A program made the position numbers and the translations under genes. Under the pieces are notes generated by a model. It made no database searches. It had not been told where the DNA came from and worked only from the letters and a program-made list of their open reading frames with translations. From Mycobacterium marinum (GTDB lineage: Bacteria; Actinomycetota; Actinomycetes; Mycobacteriales; Mycobacteriaceae): a stretch of 64,000 bases of DNA. Of this stretch, positions 9,705-18,738 are shown one piece after another (positions within the stretch are counted from its first letter, which is position 1; the number at the start of each line of letters is the position of its first letter). The DNA is taken from NCBI RefSeq assembly GCF_003391395.1, contig NZ_CP024190.1, positions 4,526,001 through 4,590,000 on the forward strand, written 5' to 3'.

Positions 9705-10796
9705 TCAGGAAACGGTCCAGGTGTCGCGGCCACGCAGCAGCGACTGCAGCGCGGCCGAATCCGAAGGCGTCGACTCCTGAGCGGCACTGATCTGGGAGCG
9801 AGCCGCGTCGTCGTAGGCCGGTCTGCTGATGCTTCGGAAGATCCCCAACACCGTGTGTTCGAGGTTTTGATCGGACAGCCGCGACAGTGCGAAGGCGTAG
9901 GCCGCGTCATCGGCGTGGGCATCATGCACCACGATCTCGTCGACGGCGACGTCGGCGGTCTTGGCCACGTCGAGGCCGAAGCCGGATCGCACCACGCAGT
10001 ATTCCCCGTTGGCGCCGAACACAATTGGTTCGCCGTGGTGGACGTTGATGACCCGCTCTTCGGAACCCTCCTTGCGCAGCGCGTCGAAGGAGCCGTCGTT
10101 GAAAATCGGGCAATCCTGCAGGATCTCGACCAACGCAGCGCCACGATGCTCGGTGGCGGCGCGCAGCACTTCAGAAAGCCCCGCACGATCGGAGTCCAGC
10201 GCGCGGCCGACGAACGTGGCCTCGGCCCCCAACGCCAATGACACCGGGTTGAACGGGGTGTCCAGCGAACCCATCGGCGTCGACTTGGTCACCTTGCCGA
10301 CCTCCGACGTCGGCGAGTACTGGCCCTTGGTCAGCCCGTAGATCCGATTGTTGAACAGCAGGATCGTGATGTTGACGTTGCGCCGCAGCGCGTGAATCAG
10401 GTGGTTGCCCCCGATCGAAAGGGCATCGCCGTCACCGGTGACCACCCAAACCGAGAGGTCTTCGCGGGCCAGCGCGAGACCGGTCGCGATTGCCGGAGCG
10501 CGCCCGTGGATCGAGTGGAAGCCATAGGTCTCGAGGTAGTACGGGAAGCGGCTAGAGCAGCCGATCCCGCTGATGAACACGATGTTCTCGCGACGCAACC
10601 CCAGCTCCGGCAGGAAATTGCGGATGGTGTTGAGAATGACGTAGTCGCCACAGCCGGGGCACCAGCGGACCTCTTGGTCGCTGGTGAAGTCTTTGCCCTT
10701 TTGTGGCTGGTCGGTGGTGGGCACTCCGGTGTTCTTGGACAAAACAGGCGTTACACCCAGGTTTGTGCCAGCCAGATTGCCGATCACGCTAGTCAT
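9705..10796 (-). CDS. korB: 2-oxoglutarate:ferredoxin oxidoreductase beta subunit KorB
   Basis: 363 residues. This is the thiamine-diphosphate subunit of the CoA-dependent 2-oxoglutarate:ferredoxin oxidoreductase that pairs with KorA and runs an oxidative TCA step with low-potential electron output. Visible motifs are the WCPGCGDY cysteine motif near residue 45, IGCSSRFPYY, and the ThDP/Mg site VVTGDGDALSIGGNHL with the following NN pair. It lies 48 bp after korA across a MIRU-like spacer and one base before mobA, so the three are likely co-transcribed. The ATG at 10796 overlaps the small reading frame carried by that spacer. Confidence 0.95.
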   Translation of the reverse strand: MTSVIGNLAGTNLGVTPVLSKNTGVPTTDQPQKGKDFTSDQEVRWCPGCGDYVILNTIRNFLPELGLRRENIVFISGIGCSSRFPYYLETYGFHSIHGRAPAIATGLALAREDLSVWVVTGDGDALSIGGNHLIHALRRNVNITILLFNNRIYGLTKGQYSPTSEVGKVTKSTPMGSLDTPFNPVSLALGAEATFVGRALDSDRAGLSEVLRAATEHRGAALVEILQDCPIFNDGSFDALRKEGSEERVINVHHGEPIVFGANGEYCVVRSGFGLDVAKTADVAVDEIVVHDAHADDAAYAFALSRLSDQNLEHTVLGIFRSISRPAYDDAARSQISAAQESTPSDSAALQSLLRGRDTWTVS

Positions 10797-10847
10797 GAGC
10801 GCCGCTCCTCCTCATCGCCTCGCTCTGCGTCGTCGCGGCACGGGTCA
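10797..10847 (-). repeat. MIRU-like spacer between korA and korB
   Basis: Read on the minus strand, the spacer contains cgacgacgcagagcgaggcg followed by atgaggaggagcggcgctc, the style of the short interspersed repeats found between mycobacterial operon genes. An ATG at 10848 overlaps the korA stop (ATGA), and the encoded 19-codon frame ends across the korB ATG. It therefore bridges the two genes translationally and also supplies GGAGG-like purines as the korB ribosome-binding site. It belongs to the same general class as the repeat between ettA and gdh. Confidence 0.6.
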
Positions 10848-12806
10848 TGCGCCTACTCCCGCTTCAACCGTGGCCGCCGACAACTTGGCGACCATCATCT
10901 TGTCTTGCTCGAGTTCGCCCAGTCTGCCGGCCAGTGCGGCCCGGATGAAGCGCCCCACCTCGTCGGCCAGGAACGAGACACCCTTGACCTTGGTGACTGA
11001 CTGCACGTCGACCAAATACTTCCCACGCAGCACCAACGCCAGCTGACCCAGGTTCATTTCCGGAGCCACCACCTGCGGGTAACGTCGCAACACCTCGCCC
11101 AGATTCGCCGGGAAGGGGTTGAGGTAGCGCAGATGAGCATGCGCCACTTTGGTCCCGCGCCGCCGCGCCCGCCGGCACGCTTCTCCGATGGGCCCGTAGG
11201 AACTGCCCCACCCGATGATCAGCAACTCGGCATCACCGGTCGGATCGTCGACTTCGAGATCGGGAACACTGATCCCCTCGATCTTGGCCTGCCGCAACCG
11301 CACCATCAGGTCATGATTGGTCGGCTCATACGAGATGGCGCCCGTTCCATTGGCGGCCTCTAGTCCGCCGATGCGGTGTTCCAGCCCGGGAGTGCCGGGC
11401 ACGGCAAACTGGCGGGCCAAGGTTTCCGGGTCGCGGGCGTAGGGCTGGAAGGGCTCGTCGGGCGTGGCGAAGGTGTGCTTGATCGGCGCCAGATCGGCGA
11501 CGTTCGGGATGCGCCAGGGTTCCGATCCGTTGGCGATCGCACCGTCGGACAACAGGATCACCGGCGTGTGATACGACACCGCAATCCGCACCGCCTCGAG
11601 AGCGGTCTCAAAGCAGTCGGCAGGCGACCGCGGCGCCAGCACCGCCAATGGCGACTCACCGTTGCGGCCGTATAGGGCCTGCAGCAGGTCAGCCTGTTCG
11701 GTCTTGGTGGGCAGACCGGTCGACGGCCCTCCCCGCTGCACATCGATGACGATCAGCGGCAGCTCGGTCATCACGCCGAGCCCGAGCGCCTCCGACTTGA
11801 GTGAAATGCCGGGTCCCGATGTGCTGGTGACGCCCAACGCGCCCCCATAGGCGGCGCCGAGTGCGGCACAGATGCCGCCGATCTCATCTTCGGCCTGGAA
11901 GGTGGTCACGTTGAAGTTCTTGTGCTTGGACAACTCGTGCAGGATGTCCGACGCCGGCGTGATGGGATAGCTGCCCAGCACCACGGGGAGGTCGGCCAGC
12001 TGCCCGGCCGCGACGATGCCGTAGGCCAGCGCGGTGTTCCCGGAGATCTGCCGGTAGTCGCCGGGCGGAAGCTTCGCCGGGGGTACTTCGTAGGTGGTGC
12101 CGAAAGCCTCGGTGGTTTCGCCGAAATTCCAGCCCGCCTTCAGGGCCAACACATTGGCTTCAGCGATCTCGGGCTTGCGGGCGAACTTCTCCCTGATGAA
12201 CGTCTCGCTGGTCTGTATCGGCCGCCCGTACATCCAGGACACCAGGCCCAACGCGAACATGTTCTTGGCCCGCTGCCCGTCCTTCTTCGACGCGCCGATC
12301 GCTTCGACGGCTCCCAGCGTCAGCGTGGTCATCGGGACGGAGTGGACGACGTATTCCTCGAGCTCGTCAGACTCCAGCGGGTTCGTTACGTACCCCACCT
12401 TGGTCAGATTGCGCTTGGTGAACTCGTCCGAGTTGGCGATCACCATCCCGCCCAGCGGCAGGTCGCCGATATTGGCCTTCAGCGCGGCCGGATTCATCGC
12501 CACCAGCACGTCGGGCCGGTCACCGGCGGTCAGGATGTCGTAGTCGGCAATCTGAATCTGAAAAGACGAAACCCCGGGAAGCGTGCCTGCGGGGGCCCGG
12601 ATCTCGGCGGGGTAGTTCGGCTGGGTCGCCAAGTCATTGCCGAAAAGCGCGGCCTCCGACGTGAATCGGTCGCCGGTCAGCTGCATGCCGTCGCCGGAGT
12701 CCCCGGCGAAACGGATAACCACATTCTCCAGGCGCTGCCGGTCAGGCCCGCCATGGGTCGCCGCGGTATGAGACTCTGGTCCGGCTTCGCTGCCGTTCGG
12801 ATCCAC
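10845..12806 (-). CDS. korA: 2-oxoglutarate:ferredoxin oxidoreductase alpha subunit KorA
   Basis: 653 residues, matching mycobacterial KorA. It is a fused gamma-alpha subunit. The N-terminal gamma domain (about 25-210, opening IRFAGDSGDGMQLTGDRF) is followed by the pyrimidine-binding domain (SYPITPASDILHELSKHK; TSGPGISLKSEALGL; VQRGGPSTGLPTKTEQ) and a C-terminal transketolase-like domain (IGWGSSYGPIGEAC). With KorB it oxidatively decarboxylates 2-oxoglutarate to succinyl-CoA. The start is a GTG at 12806 preceded by purine-rich ggaagggcggag. A 345-bp upstream gap with a near-perfect palindrome suggests korA heads its own regulated transcript. Confidence 0.95.
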   Translation of the reverse strand: MDPNGSEAGPESHTAATHGGPDRQRLENVVIRFAGDSGDGMQLTGDRFTSEAALFGNDLATQPNYPAEIRAPAGTLPGVSSFQIQIADYDILTAGDRPDVLVAMNPAALKANIGDLPLGGMVIANSDEFTKRNLTKVGYVTNPLESDELEEYVVHSVPMTTLTLGAVEAIGASKKDGQRAKNMFALGLVSWMYGRPIQTSETFIREKFARKPEIAEANVLALKAGWNFGETTEAFGTTYEVPPAKLPPGDYRQISGNTALAYGIVAAGQLADLPVVLGSYPITPASDILHELSKHKNFNVTTFQAEDEIGGICAALGAAYGGALGVTSTSGPGISLKSEALGLGVMTELPLIVIDVQRGGPSTGLPTKTEQADLLQALYGRNGESPLAVLAPRSPADCFETALEAVRIAVSYHTPVILLSDGAIANGSEPWRIPNVADLAPIKHTFATPDEPFQPYARDPETLARQFAVPGTPGLEHRIGGLEAANGTGAISYEPTNHDLMVRLRQAKIEGISVPDLEVDDPTGDAELLIIGWGSSYGPIGEACRRARRRGTKVAHAHLRYLNPFPANLGEVLRRYPQVVAPEMNLGQLALVLRGKYLVDVQSVTKVKGVSFLADEVGRFIRAALAGRLGELEQDKMMVAKLSAATVEAGVGA

Positions 12807-13151
12807 GTCTCCGCCCTTCCGTCTACCTGGGGACAGGCACTCCGCGCCAAATCTCTAGATTACGCGTCGTCGGAGTGGCTCCCCGCCCTCACGATTTTGT
12901 GTCACTGGCAGTACCGATTATGACACTTACATAAGGAGTGTATGGCAACCTCATGTCACCTCCTTAAGGGGACAATGACGCCGAAATGTCCCGTGTACAT
13001 GGGACATACATCGCAAACCCGACGTCAGAGGGGGCGATAACGGCGGCCGAAGAAAAGTGTGGTATTGGTCACTTCTTCCGCCCCGGCCGCGCCGAGCGTG
13101 GCGCGCGACGCCAGCCCGCCGCGCACAGCCACCGCGGAGATCCACCGCAAC
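12807..13151. other. korA upstream region
   Basis: There is no gene in this 345-bp gap between the MFS stop and the korA start, both on minus. It holds three inverted repeats: the 22-bp palindrome at 12986-13007, taaggag/ctcctta at 12932-12938 and 12960-12966, and gtgtca/tgacac at 12899-12904 and 12921-12926. The middle part is clearly more AT-rich than the flanking genes. A promoter-operator role for korAB is the natural reading. Confidence 0.6.
12986..13007. promoter_or_regulatory. Near-perfect 22-bp palindrome upstream of korA
   Basis: The arms atgtccc and gggacat flank gtgtacat, and 20 of 22 positions are self-complementary. It lies about 180 bp upstream of the korA start. Size and symmetry fit the operator of a dimeric repressor such as a TetR-family protein, but no regulator gene lies alongside and I cannot name one. 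Confidence 0.5.
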
Positions 13152-14450
13152 TCAACGCCCGGCAAGTCTTGCCGAAGACGTCTCCGGCATCGCAAGCAAG
13201 TACAAGATGAAGCCCGCGCCAGCGATCGCACCCAGGGACATGAAGGCCACGTTGTAGCCCGCAGTGACGACCACCCAGCCGGAAGCAAAGTTGGACAACG
13301 CCGCGCCGACCCCCACCGCCGTGGTGATGGCGCCAAGGCTGATGTTGAAGTGACCCGTTCCGTGGGTGAGGTCCTGGACGATAAGCGGAAACAGCGCTCC
13401 GAAGATGCCGGCGCCAATGCCGTCGAGCAACTGGACCCCAACCAGCCAGTACGAGTTGTCCGACAGCGTGTAGAGGAAGCCACGAGCGGTCAAGACGGCG
13501 AACGCCACCAGAAAGATCGGCTTTCGTCCCCAGGCATCGGCCCTGCTCCCGGTCACGTACGCCACGGGCACCATCACCACCTGGGCCGCCACGATGCACC
13601 ACGACATCAACGCCGTGCCCTCGTCCCTGTTGTGCAGGGCCAGCACCTGGCCCACCAGCGGCAGCATGGCCGCGTTGGCGAAGTGGAAAGCGACAACGGC
13701 CGCCGCGAAGATCATCAATGTGCGGTTGTGCAGCAGCACCCCAAAGCCCGATGGCTGAGCATGCGGTTCCCCGGGCGCGTGATCCATACCGCGGGCCAGG
13801 TCATGATCGATCGCATCATGCGGAATGCGCAGGGTTGCCACGACGCTCATCGCCGCCATGCTGGCAAGCACCCAGAACACCACCACCGGCCCGAAGAAGA
13901 AGGCCAACCCACCGGTGATGGCGGCGGCCGTGGCGTTGCCAGCGTGATTGAAGGACTCGTTGCGCCCGATCCGCCTGGCGAACAGCTGCGGGCCTACGAT
14001 GCCCAGCGTGATTGCGGCCAGCGCCGGAGCAAAGACCGAGCTGGCGATCCCGGTGAGCACCTGCAGCAACGAGATGGAGCGGAGTTCGGGAAACAGAGGC
14101 ATCGCCAGCGCACTCGCGGTGACCGCCAAGGCGCCGGTGATGACCAACGCCCGCTTGGCCTTCGTCCGGTCCACGAACGCGCCCATCGGTGTCTGCGCCA
14201 CGATGGCCGCGATGCCGCCGACGGCCATCACAAACCCGATCGAGGCTTGGTCCCAGTTGTTGGTCACCAACAGGTACACCGACAGGTAGGGACCCAAGCC
14301 ATCGCGGACGTCAGCGAGCGAGAAGTTCACCAGGTCCAGGGCATGGACCACTCTGCGCGGCAGCGCATCGTAGGCCGCCATCGCATCAGATGAGGCTGCG
14401 TCACTCGACTCGGTCGAGGACGCCGGCTTGCGACCGGAAGCGCCCGGCAT
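13152..14450 (-). CDS. MFS transporter (Rv2456c-like)
   Basis: 432 residues with about twelve hydrophobic segments. It is an inner-membrane major facilitator. The N-terminal half has the loop MGAFVDRTKAKR after TM2, the position of the MFS A-motif, and the second half has VTGSRADAWGRKPIFLV, the equivalent loop. A charged His- and Pro-rich loop separates the halves (HDAIDHDLARGMDHAPGEP). The substrate is unknown. It starts 9 bp after clpX and is probably read through from it, with the 345-bp korA upstream region following. The first about 30 residues (Ser/Ala-rich) are cytosolic. Confidence 0.85.
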   Translation of the reverse strand: MPGASGRKPASSTESSDAASSDAMAAYDALPRRVVHALDLVNFSLADVRDGLGPYLSVYLLVTNNWDQASIGFVMAVGGIAAIVAQTPMGAFVDRTKAKRALVITGALAVTASALAMPLFPELRSISLLQVLTGIASSVFAPALAAITLGIVGPQLFARRIGRNESFNHAGNATAAAITGGLAFFFGPVVVFWVLASMAAMSVVATLRIPHDAIDHDLARGMDHAPGEPHAQPSGFGVLLHNRTLMIFAAAVVAFHFANAAMLPLVGQVLALHNRDEGTALMSWCIVAAQVVMVPVAYVTGSRADAWGRKPIFLVAFAVLTARGFLYTLSDNSYWLVGVQLLDGIGAGIFGALFPLIVQDLTHGTGHFNISLGAITTAVGVGAALSNFASGWVVVTAGYNVAFMSLGAIAGAGFILYLLAMPETSSARLAGR

Positions 14451-14459
14451 CAGCGCCGG

Positions 14460-15740
14460 TTAGGCACTCTTGTCGCGGCGCTCACTACGTGACGGCTTGC
14501 GCGGCACGATCGTCGGCAACACGTTGTCTTGCACGGTCTCCTTGGTGACCACCACTTTGGCGACGTCGTCACGGCTCGGGATGTCATACATCACCGGCAG
14601 TAAGACTTCTTCCATGATGGCCCGCAGCCCGCGAGCACCGGTGCCGCGGTGAATCGCCTGGTCGGCGATCGCTTCCAGCGCGTCATCGGTGAACTCCAGC
14701 TCCACACCGTCCATTTCGAAGAGCCGGGTGTACTGCTTGACCAACGCGTTCTTGGGTTCGGACAAGATCTTGACCAAGGACTCTTTGTCCAGGTTGGTGA
14801 CGGAGGCAACGACCGGGAGCCGACCGATGAATTCGGGGATCAAACCGAACTTGATCAGATCCTCGGGCATCACATCGGCAAAGTGGTCGGTGGTGTCGAT
14901 CTCGGCCTTGGAGCGCACTTCGGCGCCGAAGCCCAGACCGCGCTTGCCGACCCGCTCGTAAATGATCTTCTCCAGCCCGGCGAATGCACCCGCGACAATG
15001 AACAGCACGTTCGTGGTGTCGATCTGGATGAATTCCTGGTGCGGATGCTTGCGGCCACCCTGCGGGGGCACCGAAGCTTGGGTGCCCTCGAGAATCTTCA
15101 ACAGGGCCTGCTGAACACCCTCACCGGAGACGTCGCGCGTGATGGAGGGGTTCTCGCTCTTGCGAGCGATCTTGTCCACCTCGTCGATGTAGATGATGCC
15201 GGTCTCGGCACGCTTCACGTCATAGTCGGCGGCCTGAATGAGTTTGAGCAAGATGTTCTCGACGTCTTCACCCACATAACCCGCCTCGGTCAGCGCGGTG
15301 GCGTCGGCGATCGCGAACGGCACGTTCAGCATTTTGGCCAGGGTCTGGGCCAGGTAGGTCTTACCGCATCCGGTAGGCCCGAGCATCAAGATGTTGGACT
15401 TGGTCAGCTCCACGGGCTCGCACCTGGAATCGCGAGACTTCTCGCCGGCCTGGATCCGCTTGTAGTGGTTGTAGACCGCGACGGCGAGCGTGCGCTTCGC
15501 GGTGTCTTGGCCGATGACGTAGCCCTCGAGGAATTCCCGGATCTCGACCGGTTTGGGCAGTTCGTCAAGTTTCACATCGTCGGCGTCAGCGAGTTCCTCT
15601 TCGATGATCTCGTTGCACAGATCGATGCACTCATCACAGATGTACACACCGGGGCCAGCTATGAGCTTCTTGACCTGTTTCTGACTCTTTCCGCAGAACG
15701 AGCACTTCAGCAGGTCGCCGCCGTCTCCTATGCGCGCCAT
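14460..15740 (-). CDS. clpX: ClpX, ATPase of the ClpXP protease
   Basis: 426 residues, full length. It has an N-terminal zinc-binding domain (CSFCGKSQ near 15-22 and CDECIDLC near 36-43) and an AAA+ core with Walker A GPTGCGKT and Walker B IIYIDEVDK, followed by the ClpP-docking loop segment RVGKRGLGFG and a sensor-2 region with GARGLRAIMEE. ClpX unfolds substrates and feeds them to ClpP1P2, encoded 2.4 kb away on the same strand but in a separate transcript. The ATG at 15740 is preceded by a purine-rich stretch. Downstream, the MFS gene starts 9 bp after the stop. Confidence 0.98.
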   Translation of the reverse strand: MARIGDGGDLLKCSFCGKSQKQVKKLIAGPGVYICDECIDLCNEIIEEELADADDVKLDELPKPVEIREFLEGYVIGQDTAKRTLAVAVYNHYKRIQAGEKSRDSRCEPVELTKSNILMLGPTGCGKTYLAQTLAKMLNVPFAIADATALTEAGYVGEDVENILLKLIQAADYDVKRAETGIIYIDEVDKIARKSENPSITRDVSGEGVQQALLKILEGTQASVPPQGGRKHPHQEFIQIDTTNVLFIVAGAFAGLEKIIYERVGKRGLGFGAEVRSKAEIDTTDHFADVMPEDLIKFGLIPEFIGRLPVVASVTNLDKESLVKILSEPKNALVKQYTRLFEMDGVELEFTDDALEAIADQAIHRGTGARGLRAIMEEVLLPVMYDIPSRDDVAKVVVTKETVQDNVLPTIVPRKPSRSERRDKSA

Positions 15741-16380
15741 TTTGGTGAGGGCCTACTTCCTGTTCGCCGTTCGTCTTGCCGTGCCGCGTGTATCCCCCGA
15801 CGCTACCCGCTTGCTCCGGCCCACCGCGACCGTTAACACCGAATAGCGTCCTTGGTATTCGCTGGGTTATTCGTGCCTTTCGTCTGAATGCAACATATAG
15901 CCCAACGGCTCCCACCACTCGCCGAGACGCGCTGTACGTTTCTCTGGCGTGTCGTGGTCGTTACGCCACCGAGGCCCGTCAGCTGGCGAAACTCATGGCT
16001 ACCAAGCCCCCAGGCGACCACCCTACAGCGACGTTGCGCGGTTGGCTGATGTTTTCCGCACTGATCGAGGTCGGCGGCGCGCTGTCGGCCTCGCCCAGTC
16101 TCGCAGCGTCCACAGGTGACCCCTTCCCCCCTCCTCGCCGGGCCGGCGTTGGAAAAGCTGCGTAAAACGCCGTTGCCACTACGTCAGTTTCCCTAGTGTT
16201 GACCATTGTGAGAGCGATGCTCGGCAACGCATGGTTTAGCGGCGCCGGCCGCCGACCGGCCTCGTGGTCCGCCCTGGGGTCCTGGCCTGCTCCCCGATCC
16301 GCGGGCCGATCAAAGCCGTCAAACCCAGCCGACGAACTTCTAGCCGCATTCCCTGTCCACGCGAAAGGTCAAGGCGAGCT
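15741..16380. other. 640-bp divergent spacer between clpX and the exporter gene; no mmuM
   Basis: This stretch must hold the divergent promoters for clpX and for the plus-strand MFS exporter. In M. tuberculosis I recall mmuM (Rv2458, homocysteine S-methyltransferase) between the same neighbours. No such protein is encoded here in any frame; the longest frames (about 15776-16165 plus) look like noise. I see no clear remnant of the methyltransferase either. Confidence 0.6.
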
Positions 16381-18045
16381 ATGAGCAACCCAGGCGAAAT
16401 CGGCGAACCCCCAACCACGTCAGGCAGCGCTGAGGTACCCGCCACTGCCCCCGCCGCGGACAACGTCGCCATGACCCGACGCCAGCGGCTGACCGTGGCG
16501 GCAACGGGGCTGGGGATCTTCATGGTGTTCGTGGACGTCAATATCGTCAACGTCGCATTGCCCAGTATCCAAAGGGTGTTTCACACCGGCGAGCAAGGTC
16601 TTCAGTGGGCAGTCGCCGGCTACAGCCTGGGGATGGCGGCCATGCTGATGAGCTGCGCCTTGCTGGGCGACCGCTACGGCCGCAGGCGGGGATTCTTTGT
16701 CGGACTGGCCCTGTTCGTCGCAAGCTCGGTGGTGTGCGTGCTCCCGATCAATCTCGGTATGTTCACCGCGGCCCGAGTGATCCAGGGCCTGGGCGCATCG
16801 TTCATATCGGTGTTGTCACTTGCCCTGCTCAGCCACGCCTTTCCCGATCAGCGCATGAAGGCCCGGGCCATCGCGGACTGGATGGCCATTGGGATGGTCG
16901 GCGCCGCGTCGGCACCGGCGCTGGGCGGACTGATGGTGGAGACCCTTGGCTGGCGCAGCGTGTTCGCGGTCAACGTGCCGCTCGGCGCGATCGTGTTGGT
17001 GCTGACGCTGATCGGTGTCGACGAGTCCAGGGATCCCGACCCGACCGAGCTGGATTGGGTGGGACAGCTGACCTTCGTGCCCGGGATCGCGGTGTTGGCG
17101 TACACGATCATCGAGGCACCTCGGTTTCAGCAGCGGTCGGCCATCGTGCTGACCTCACTGCTTCTGATCATCGTCGCGTTGTTGTGGACTTTCATCCGGC
17201 ATGAACGGCGCGCCCCGTTTCCGTTGATCGATCTCCAGCTGTTCACCGAGCCGGTCTATCGGTCCGTGCTGATCGTCTATTTCGTGGTGATGTCCTGCTT
17301 CTTTGGGACGCTGATGGTGATCACGCAGTTCTTCCAGAATGTGCGCGACCTGTCACCGCTGCACGCCGGCCTGATGATGTTGCCGGTGCCCGCGGGATTT
17401 GGGATGGCGAGCCTGCTGGCGGGCGCGGCGGTCAACAAATGGGGCCCGCGGCTGCCGGTGGTCACGTGTCTGGCTGCCATGGTCACCGGGCTGGTGCTGT
17501 TCGTCACCGCGATGGGCCATGTACCCGCGCTCGCCCTGATGGGACTGACCGTCTTCGGCGCGGGGGCCGGCGGCAGCGTCACACCGCTGCTACACCTTGG
17601 TATGACCAAGGTTGATGATCACCGCGCCGGCATGGCCGCCGGCCTGCTCAACCTACAAAGGTCCATGGGCGGAATTTTTGGCGTCGCCTTCTTGGGCTCG
17701 ATTCTGGCCGCATGGTTGGGCGCCACACTGCCGGAAAGCATGGAAGATGACCTGCCCGATCCCGTCGTGCGCTCGATCGTTGTCGACACCATCGTGGACA
17801 GCGCCAATCCGCATGCGCACGCCGCCTTCATCGGGCCGCGACACCGCATCACGTCGGCGCAGGAAACCAATATCGTCAGCGCCGCCGATTCGGACTTCAT
17901 GCAGGGCATCCGAATCGCGCTGGGATGCGCCTCGGTGCTACTGGCGGCCGCGTTCGTCCTGGGCTTGCGGCGCTTTCCCCGCCCCGACTCTGACGAGAGC
18001 CCCGACCCCGACGAGAGCCAACTCGCCGGGTCAGACCTCGACTAA
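16381..18045 (+). CDS. DHA2-type MFS exporter (Rv2459-like)
   Basis: 554 residues with about fourteen predicted membrane segments, typical of EmrB/QacA-type drug or metabolite exporters. Family marks are DVNIVNVALPSIQ in TM1, the A-motif-like loop GDRYGRRRGFFVG, and ARVIQGLGASFI with the motif C-type stretch further on. The frame is open further upstream, but the ATG at 16381 is preferred because the preceding residues are Arg/Pro/Ser-rich and non-membrane, and aaggcgag precedes it. About 40 hydrophilic residues still precede TM1. It is convergent with clpP2; the substrate is unknown. Confidence 0.88.
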   Translation: MSNPGEIGEPPTTSGSAEVPATAPAADNVAMTRRQRLTVAATGLGIFMVFVDVNIVNVALPSIQRVFHTGEQGLQWAVAGYSLGMAAMLMSCALLGDRYGRRRGFFVGLALFVASSVVCVLPINLGMFTAARVIQGLGASFISVLSLALLSHAFPDQRMKARAIADWMAIGMVGAASAPALGGLMVETLGWRSVFAVNVPLGAIVLVLTLIGVDESRDPDPTELDWVGQLTFVPGIAVLAYTIIEAPRFQQRSAIVLTSLLLIIVALLWTFIRHERRAPFPLIDLQLFTEPVYRSVLIVYFVVMSCFFGTLMVITQFFQNVRDLSPLHAGLMMLPVPAGFGMASLLAGAAVNKWGPRLPVVTCLAAMVTGLVLFVTAMGHVPALALMGLTVFGAGAGGSVTPLLHLGMTKVDDHRAGMAAGLLNLQRSMGGIFGVAFLGSILAAWLGATLPESMEDDLPDPVVRSIVVDTIVDSANPHAHAAFIGPRHRITSAQETNIVSAADSDFMQGIRIALGCASVLLAAAFVLGLRRFPRPDSDESPDPDESQLAGSDLD

Positions 18046-18102
18046 GACAACCGAGCGCGGCCGTATCGACCGTCGCCCGTCAACGAAATTCCGGCCGCCG
18101 CC

Positions 18103-18738
18103 TCAGGCGTTCTGGGCCGAGAGTTTCCGGTACTCCAGAACCGTGTCGATGATCCCGTAGTCCTTTGCCTCTTCGGCGGTCAAGATCTTGTCCCGGTCGG
18201 TGTCCTTGCGAATCACCGAGGGATCCTTGCCGGTGTGGCGGGCCAGCGTGGACTCCATCAGGGTGCGCATCCGCTCGATCTCGGCGGCCTGGATCTCCAG
18301 GTCGGAGAACTGTCCCTGGATGACGCCCGACAACGACGGCTGGTGGATCAGCACTCGCGCATTGGGCAGCGCCATGCGCTTGCCCGGGGTTCCCGCGGCC
18401 AGCAACACCGCCGCGGCCGAAGCGGCCTGTCCCAGACATACCGTCTGGATGTCCGCCCGCACGTACTGCATGGTGTCGTAGATCGCCATCAACGAGGTGA
18501 ACCCGCCACCCGGCGAGTTGATGTACATGGTGATGTCACGATCGGGGTCCAGCGACTCCAGCACCAGCAGCTGCGCCATGATGTCGTTCGCCGACGCGTC
18601 GTCGACCTGGACGCCGAGGAAGATGATGCGTTCCTCGAACAGCTTGTTGTACGGGTTGGATTCCTTGACCCCGAAGCTGGAGTGCTCGATGAACGACGGC
18701 AGGATGTACCGCGCCTGGGGCTGGACCTGAGGATTCAC
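18103..18738 (-). CDS. clpP2: ATP-dependent Clp protease subunit ClpP2
   Basis: 211 residues. This is one of the two serine-protease rings of the mycobacterial ClpP1P2 complex. The catalytic Ser lies in GQAASAAAVLL, the His in IHQPSLSG and the Asp in the KDTDRDKILT segment. It is required with ClpP1 for regulated proteolysis by ClpX and ClpC1. The start is a GTG whose bases overlap the clpP1 stop as GTGA, so the two rings are translationally coupled, which fits equal stoichiometry. Confidence 0.96.
   Translation of the reverse strand: MNPQVQPQARYILPSFIEHSSFGVKESNPYNKLFEERIIFLGVQVDDASANDIMAQLLVLESLDPDRDITMYINSPGGGFTSLMAIYDTMQYVRADIQTVCLGQAASAAAVLLAAGTPGKRMALPNARVLIHQPSLSGVIQGQFSDLEIQAAEIERMRTLMESTLARHTGKDPSVIRKDTDRDKILTAEEAKDYGIIDTVLEYRKLSAQNA

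Noticed and set aside
9704..10186. Longer MobA with an extra N-terminal 161 residues
   Set aside because: The extension is a shadow of korB; the nucleotidyltransferase signature must be near the N-terminus, which the ATG at 9703 provides.
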